Assembly (NCBI GenBank): GCA_949318235.1
Contig: OX439131.1
Coordinates: 41,694,693 to 41,758,692, forward strand
From: Ecdyonurus torrentis
Lineage: Eukaryota > Arthropoda > Insecta > Ephemeroptera > Heptageniidae
Direction of reading: 5' to 3'
Length of the DNA: 64,000 nt
Part shown: one piece after another, positions 57,140-64,000 of the stretch
Layout: each line of letters begins with the position of its first letter
Numbering within the stretch: the stretch's first letter is position 1
Position numbers and translations under genes: made by a program
The notes under the pieces: model-generated
Told to the model about the DNA's origin: nothing
Database searches by the model: none
Seen by the model: the letters and a program-made list of their open reading frames with translations, nothing else

Positions 57140-57344
57140 GATACACACACAAGCTATATAATATACGAATGTTTGCATGTTTTGTTACTCTATGTGACCG
57201 CACGTGAATACAACCCAATACTCTAGTTTTCCTTTTCAAGCCGATTACAACATTTCTCCCCTTTTGTTTATCTTTACAGTACATATAATATTATACCTAA
57301 ATATAATGTGATTTAATTTTTTTCTTCTTATTATTTTGTTTCAG

Positions 57345-57380
57345 GTATGATAAATTCTGATATTTTGGTGCAAATAAGTA
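57345..57380 (+). CDS. Speculative 36-nt microexon, phase 1-1
   Basis: A long pyrimidine tract ends TTTGTTTCAG at 57344, and 36 bases later comes AAGTA|GTAAGT, a near-perfect donor. Of the three frames only phase 1 is open, reading (G)MINSDILVQIS; the other two have stops. Phase 1 is also the phase left by the signal-peptide exon 26 kb upstream, so the two could be spliced directly. Small symmetric exons are common in neuronal surface-protein genes, but nothing here identifies such a gene. The motif pairing could also be chance in 64 kb of T-rich DNA. Confidence 0.2.
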
Positions 57381-58279
57381 GTAAGTCTCTTTTATAAGTA
57401 TTTTTTGAGGGGTTGTTCAATGCAATTTTATTATTTTGTAAATACAAAATATGCTTTTACTAAGAAATCTTTAAATATATGAATTTTAAACAAAATATAA
57501 TTCTTATTATGCGTATATTTAGCCATAGGGAATTTTTAAGTTATCAAAGTATTAAATTGAAAAAAAATATATATATATCAGCAATGTATTAACTTTCTAA
57601 TACAACTTTGCATTATTAAATATTAATAAGCTATATAATTATAGCATAATAATATACAAGTTTATAATTTTTCAATTTTTTTGAAAAATAAAATCTCATA
57701 AAGTATAATCCGTAACACTTTCAATATTTTGATATTAACTTAAAAAATAAGGAAGAGAAATTTAAATTCATTTTTAATCATATTTAATATCATTTTTAAA
57801 TATGATATAATTTTTTTCACTTTTCAAATCCCCTCTTCTATATTTTTGAAATTGTACTCTAATTTGTTATAAAAAGGATGAACGATTATATCTGTTTTAA
57901 AAAAAATATTTTAAAAGAGAAATTAATTCTTAATAAATCTGCAGATGAAATACTCCATTAATCACTCAAGTATAAAGATGGTAATCACTAATTGAGCTAC
58001 ACAATCTCAGAAGACATAAATTTTATATCAAAATTATAATGTATTTTTAAATGAAAAATGATTTAAATTCTATATAGTATAAAAATGACAATTGTATTAT
58101 CAAAAAATATATATAATCTTAAATATTTTTTTTTTATTTTTAATATAAAACAATGTAAAATATTGATTTTATGATCAACTTAAGAAAAATATATAATATT
58201 TTTTTTTCTATATTTATGTCGTTTTAAAATGAAAATCTTTATTATTATAATATGCATTTCCACAACTTTTTTTTTCTTT

Positions 58280-58374
58280 TCGTAATGGCTTAGAGATTGA
58301 AATCGGATTGTACGCGAAACGACCTCGCTTCTCTTTGTGGTTGCTGTTGGAGTGAACTAGTGAACGTGCAGTAC

Positions 58375-58455
<81 letters not shown>

Positions 58456-58610
58456 TGAAAGAGAGGCTGAGATATGAGCCTGCTGCTGCTGATATTGCAG
58501 ACGGATCAGCCTATGTAGCTCCTCTAGCCCGGAACTTGGCACGCGGGTTGAGAGCAAGAGAGAGAGAAAGTAGTATTTTATTATAGAGCCCTGCACTGGC
58601 TTATAAATTT
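58280..58610. promoter_or_regulatory. G+C-richer island around an (AG)n tract
   Basis: The unique sequence on both sides of the AG array (ACGCGAAACGACCTCGC on the left, GATCAGCCTATGTAGCTCC and CGGAACTTGGCACGCGGG on the right) is much less AT-rich than average and contains CTGCTGCTGCTG. This could be a 5' UTR or promoter. The GTGCAGTAC|GTAAGAG junction at about 58376 is a possible + strand donor. No coding frame is supported. Confidence 0.25.
58376..58454. repeat. (AG)n microsatellite
   Basis: About 77 bp inside a G+C-rich island (58280-58600). Confidence 0.96.
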
Positions 58611-59652
58611 CGAAGTCTTACCCCATAACTCGCTTATTTGGGTCAGAGTCTGTCTCAACTAAAAATTAATGGTTATAAAATACTAGACCCCCAACTAAGG
58701 TCAGCTTCATTTTTTTTTTCGTGAAGGAAAAATATTATAAAGAAAGAAAGATGTTAAAACCATTCTTCTTCTTTTTTTTTTTTTTTTTTTTCTTAAAGTA
58801 AGAAATTTTGTGTACCCTATAAACCCACAAAAATATTCTTTTTAAACTCCTGTTTAAGATTTATTATCATTATTAATGGCCAATTAAAATGCAAATGAGT
58901 AGCAATATTTTATAAAACTTATTGGTAAAAAGAAAACGTTTTGAATGCATTTTTACTGCAAAGTTGCTCTAAAGATGATTGTTTCACTTTATTTTTAAGT
59001 TACCCCAATTTGTTGAAGGGACGTTAAGATTTATGAGACTTGTATATATTTATTAAAAGGAAAAAAATAAAAATAAAAGACAAATCATCTAATTTTTTTA
59101 AAGCTACTTAAAACCAGATTTAAACCAAGATTAATTGCACTAATTTTAAAGCTTATAATTTACATCAATCAAAAGTGATAATGGAACAAAGTCACATCAA
59201 AGTTACTCTCTTTCGTATATACTTCATAATTATTTTCTTTGTAACGGATGGTTGTCTTTGAAGTTGTTTCTACAACGTGGGATCCAGCGGTTGCTTGCTC
59301 AAAAGTATCTCTAAAACTCAAATTTTACCTCACTCCTTTTTTGTAAGCCTTGCAAACATCGACCTACAAAATGTAAAAATGTTGAGCTTTTTGCATCGAT
59401 CTTTCAAAACTTTTCTTGTATCTGCCCCTCACTGGGTGTTACAAAACATTTACAAACTATAAACATCAACACTTTTTATCACCTTTTTATTCATCTAGGG
59501 ACATTTATAGTTTGAAACTGCATTACGAAGCTCAGAGAGTGTGAATGTGTGTGACGTTGTATGGGGATATTTACAATGTCAAAAAAGTCTGCAAACATTT
59601 CTTCGATTGTAAAATAAAAATGCTGACTTGACACATGTACAGTAAATGGGAC

Positions 59653-59657
<5 letters not shown>

Positions 59658-59703
<46 letters not shown>

Positions 59704-59710
59704 GTATACA

Positions 59711-59741
<31 letters not shown>
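59658..59741. repeat. (TA)n and (AC)n microsatellites
   Basis: TA to about 59699 and AC from about 59712. Confidence 0.95.
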
Positions 59742-59745
<4 letters not shown>

Positions 59746-61819
59746 CAGTACTATAGTACGGTGGTAAACAAAAAATTCCATTACATAAGTATATTTTTAG
59801 AAAATTTTAAATTAACTTTCATGAGGTCAAAGCATTAAAATTTAAAAATCAGAGAATACCGCCATTTTGTAGAGCGCCTGATTACATAGGCAACATGTGT
59901 GTCATATGTTCGCATCAGGTTGCATACGAGTCTAGGGGCTCACTTAACTTGCAAAAGTATAAAAGAAAAATGTAAACCTCTTGTGTATGAAAGTAATTGA
60001 GTTTTGTGTATGGGTATATATGTGTGCTATGTATGAATGTGTGTGTGTGTATGTGTGTGCTGCTTTACACCACAAGGGGAGAAACAAAAAGAGCTTACAC
60101 GCAGGTTACTATTCTTTGCACGCGATATTTTTGTGTTTAGTATAACTGCAGAAAACTACAATATAGAGAAAATAAAAGGAATTTTTGTTCGTAACTGTTG
60201 AACATTGAAACAAAATTAGATTTATTATTTTTTTTAATGTAAGTTCAATTTAAATGTATGAAAATATTCTCAGAATGTAAGTATAAAGTATAATATAAAC
60301 TTTATGATTGGAAAGTACTATATAGTCTTAGGCTATTGTTTATATAAGTCCCATGTTTATTTAAAATTTTATTCAAACCACTTTATACTATATATATTTG
60401 GAAATGTAACGTTAAATAAACAAAGACATTAATTACTATAGTTAGTTTCAACTTTCGTCTTTTAATGTCAAACTTTATCCACCCTTTTTTAGTTAAATTT
60501 TTTTTTAAACACGATGAAATTGTATAAGTTTTACTTGTTTCTCGTCTTTTTCTGTACAATTGCAAGAGTATTTCAGGCATATCCAACCATATGGTAGGAA
60601 CTCACAGTGAAAATGCCTCATTAAACTCCTCTTTAAACCCTTCTTGAGTTAGTTCAACAGTACAAAACTTTTTGTTGCTTGCTTGCAAAATGTTTTTAGC
60701 TTTTACAATTTTTTGGGGATATTATTTTTAATTTTATTTTTAGCACTAACTATGTAAACTTTGATTTTTGTATAGAAAAAAAATCATAAATATTATGAAT
60801 CAAAATTAGTGAGTTCATTATGATTTTTATATTAATATCTGAAATTTAAATATTTTAAAATTAAAATAAAATATATTTATCCTTTATTTTATATTTTTTG
60901 AATTGATTGTAAGAATTTTTTCCAAATTTTTAAAAGTGATATTTGTAAGTATGATATGTACTATTTTTTTCCCGCTGCTAGAGAGTTTCAAACTTAGAGC
61001 TTTATAATATTATTAGGTAATAGTCACGAAAGGACCAGACAGTTTAAAATAGTTCACATTTTTTTGCTAAATTAAAATACTTAAGCCAACGTAAGAGAAT
61101 TAACCTTCTTTAATTTAAAATTTTTATTATTTTTTTTTGCCATTTTTTTCTTTTGTTAGTTTTTTTTTTTTTTTTTTTTTTTAATATTTTTTTATATTGT
61201 CTTACACATATTTTTAGCTGTTGGCTCTTTTGACACCACAACGCCCATACAGTATTTAAAATGTCAAAGTAATCAAACAAAGCAACAGCAACAACAACAA
61301 AAAAAACAAAAACGTTAAAAACTATAGATTAACGAAATTTTTAAAAGCTAGCTATTTGAATTTTTGAGCTATTTTTAACTTCTTTGAGTATACAGTACTA
61401 TTTCTGAATTTTTGTCCTTTGATGTAACCACTAACAAAAAAAAAATACTAATGATAAAAAAAAATAATAATAATAAAAAAAATTAAATAAATAAAAAATA
61501 ATTATAAAAAGTAAATAATCACAAAAAAAAAATAATTACAAAAGTTAATATTTAAAAATTAGATCATTGGATGTATTCATGCAAAAATTTAATACCTAAT
61601 GATTTTTGTATCAAAAAACTTTCAAATTTGATATGTTTTCTTCTATATATACAGTATATATTTTTTTTTACCTGCTTTAGAAAGTTTTAATATTATAAAA
61701 TTTATTAATTAAAATTTAAATTGAAGTTTAGGAAAAAAAATCAACGCAATCACGATATATATTTTATTTGAAAAGAGGGACGTAAAAAAGTAGTAAAATG
61801 TATTATTAGTTTCCAAGGA

Positions 61820-61995
61820 CGAGGAGAAATCTTAGTTCTTGCACGACGTGCTAGAGCTGGAGTGACTTTCGTTGAACGTACACAGTACGCGTGCTAGTCG
61901 AGAGTTGACATGACCCAACCTGTCGTGAGTGTAATTTGAGTTGTGTGTTCGCTGTGCTCGAGGGGTTATTGATGACGTAGCTAACGTCAATATCA
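61820..61995. promoter_or_regulatory. CpG-containing island with paired CRE half-sites
   Basis: About 170 bases are clearly G+C-richer than the flanks, with many CpG and GTGCTAG-like words. Its right edge is an imperfect palindrome at 61968-61991 with TGACGT and ACGTCA separated by AGCTA, flanked by ATTGA and TCAAT. This looks like promoter or enhancer DNA, but no exon can be assigned on either strand. Confidence 0.3.
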
Positions 61996-62397
61996 AATTT
62001 ACACAGATAAAAGAGAGTACAAGGTATATAAAAAAAACTTTTTTTATATATAATTTATAAAATATACACAGTAAATAAAATATATAATAGTATTTTATAG
62101 AGAAAAAATGTTCGTTATTTCAGTTATTACTGCAAATAAAAGAGAATAAAAAAAATTACTATTGTCTTTGTTTTTGTATTATATATATTTTTAAGTAGTA
62201 ATTTTTATTGTTTCCGCGGTAAAGAGTGCTTTGTTTTAAACTTCACTTTAATATTAGTTTAACTATATTGACTGAATCACATTTATTCTATTGACTCTGT
62301 ATAATCTCAAATCTCACTGGAAATCAGTATTTTATTATATTTTTGTTGAAAATGTTACGATACAGATTTAAGTATTACACAATAAAATACAATTATA

Positions 62398-62422
62398 CAG
62401 TATATATGTATGTATGTATGTG

Positions 62423-62482
<60 letters not shown>
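62398..62482. repeat. (TATG)n-(TA)n microsatellite
   Basis: A few TATG units then about 55 bp TA. Confidence 0.94.
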
Positions 62483-62483
<1 letters not shown>

Positions 62484-63045
62484 CTTTAATGAAGTAATGG
62501 TACATGCATTGCAAAGCGAACTTCTTCTTCTACTTTTCACTGATCATTATATTGTAATTCTAAAAAAAAAACAGTGAATATTATGGTTTTTAGCTTTGTA
62601 CTTGTAATGTTTCTTCTTTATGTATTTGATTAAAAAAAAATAATGTAATGTATTATGATATAGTTATAAAAAAAGAAAAAATGAAACAAAAAACTGAAAA
62701 TGGAAATAGAGTGTATTAATGATATCAATACGTGTATTACTATCAATAATATGCATTGATTGCAGTAGTCACTGATTACCTTAAAACTTTTATAAGGTAG
62801 TTACTTTGATGATTACTTTTTTAATCGTAAGTAAGGTAAATAAAAAAATTTACTGCATTCCAAAGTTTAATGTTTTCATGATTTTTATCAATTTTAGATA
62901 CAAACAAACTACTATAAATAAATGTAACAAAAGTAGAGGAAACGTGATTTACAAAGTTGCTACATCCTTAGCTAGTAAATTATTCTAACTTGAATGCAAG
63001 CACATTTAGAACTCATTTTACGATTAATTACAAAATAACTTAAAT

Positions 63046-63048
<3 letters not shown>

Positions 63049-63131
<83 letters not shown>
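63049..63131. repeat. (TA)n microsatellite
   Basis: Pure TA of about 82 bp. A shorter one lies at 63393-63418. Confidence 0.96.
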
Positions 63132-63136
<5 letters not shown>

Positions 63137-63504
63137 AAGAAACTTTATATATTATAATATATTATATATTAAAAAGAGAGAATAAATACACTCCATTTAA
63201 TAGAAAACTATAAATTAATTTTCAAAGTAAATTTATTATACAAGCTCTTTGAATAAATATATATTATATACTTTGTAACGAAGAAAGAAAGTTGTTTACT
63301 GGTTACAACGTAAAAAAAAAGAGAGGAGAAAAGCTTGTTTGTTTTTAAGGCATCTTGTGTTAGATGTTTGTAACATCTCTATGTATATGTATTATATATA
63401 TATATATATATATATATTGTAATGTATATAAGTGTTATATTATGTATGTGCTGGTTTCAAACCGTTGACTTGAACATCTTGTGAGTAAGATGAATAGCAC
63501 GTAA

Positions 63505-63538
<34 letters not shown>

Positions 63539-63849
63539 CAGTTGTAACTGACAAATAATAGAAACATAAAGTAGAAGATGAAAACTATACAGAAAAGCTC
63601 ACAAAATGAAATGTTAACATCTTTTTATATTATAAAGATAAGAAATATAAAAAAAGAAAAAAAAAGTCAAGGCAATACAAACTTTTACATTACGTTATAA
63701 TATAAGAAGAAGGAGAAAAAAAATAAACAACTTTATTTAGAAACTTGTTGTTTATAAGAAAGAAAGAAGAATAAAGTATTATAAATATCAAGAAAATTAA
63801 AAATCTTTGTCTTGTGCTAAAAACAAAAGGAAGATACACGTTTTTCTCG

Positions 63850-63852
<3 letters not shown>

Positions 63853-63886
<34 letters not shown>
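63853..63886. repeat. (TC)n microsatellite
   Basis: Pure TC of about 34 bp. Confidence 0.93.
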
Positions 63887-63888
<2 letters not shown>

Positions 63889-64000
63889 AATAATCATAAC
63901 AATTTTTTACCCTTTCTTACACTTTTTAAAATTACTATTTCTCTTTGTTTAAAACTCAAACTGGAAAGCTTTAATTTAGAACATATTTTTGAAAGAGTAT

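Larger units (their letters stand above)
57381..64000. other. AT-rich DNA
   Basis: Besides the islands at 58.3 and 61.8 kb and the arrays listed, there is a patch at 59850-59945 with CCGCCATTTTG, a YY1-like word, and a mixed A-rich tract at 61430-61540. No gene is supported. Confidence 0.5.

Noticed and set aside
62765..62826. Possible exon between TTGATTGCAG and GTAAGTAAG
   Set aside because: All three frames contain a stop within the segment.

Overview
This window looks like non-coding DNA from a large, AT-rich animal genome. By eye only about a quarter of the bases are G or C. Dinucleotide microsatellites, (TA)n and (AG)n/(CT)n above all, recur every 1-3 kb, with many A/T runs. There are no bacterial-style genes, operons, ribosome binding sites, CRISPR arrays or rRNA genes. 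Almost every longer open frame is a microsatellite read as protein (IYIYIY, SLSLSL, RERERE, LLTYLLTY) or an accident inside a repeat. The organism cannot be named from sequence alone. A TCAGT-type initiator upstream of the one convincing exon would suit an arthropod, but this is a weak hint.

Protein-coding content: one good candidate, a first coding exon on the + strand at 31387-31489. It encodes a signal-peptide-like N-terminus, ends in a near-consensus splice donor (phase 1), and lies downstream of a G+C-richer 5'-UTR/promoter-like island at 31075-31215. Possible further exons with good splice sites and the same phase are at 40617-40712 and 57345-57380. Isolated exon-like pieces of unknown ownership are at 29393-29446 and 13561-13694. 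All of these are speculative.

Mobile DNA dominates what can be interpreted. (1) Family A, a ~325-bp terminal-inverted-repeat element, has five copies (11421, 12672, 13903, 20871, 36864); the third is split by a ~1.07-kb insertion. (2) Family B, ~305 bp with CTATAGGRTGTATG-like ends, has three copies (3584, 37861, 45809). (3) Single palindromic elements lie at 5076-5239, 10210-10394 (TA target sites, CAGTAGTCC ends), 35615-35856, 38652-38785, 46219-46387, 47572-47721 (7-bp target duplication) and 48967-49422 (TA target sites). (4) A nested pair occupies 50855-52192, where a 1.07-kb foldback with 438-bp arms sits inside the terminal repeat of a smaller foldback. (5) tRNA-derived SINEs: a clear one at 50083-50470 (- strand), a likely one at 26994-27390 and a fragment at 44530-44580.

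The most unusual structures are two inverted arrays of 33-bp units. One at 21971-23446 has 200-bp arms that differ at a single base across a 1,076-nt loop. The other, at 47805-48045, is unrelated in sequence but built the same way. A second surprise is nine exact copies of the CRE palindrome TGACGTCA, six of them as ATGACGTCAT, far more than expected at this base composition; at least four lie in the mobile elements. The rest is AT-rich intronic or intergenic DNA in which I see no further function.
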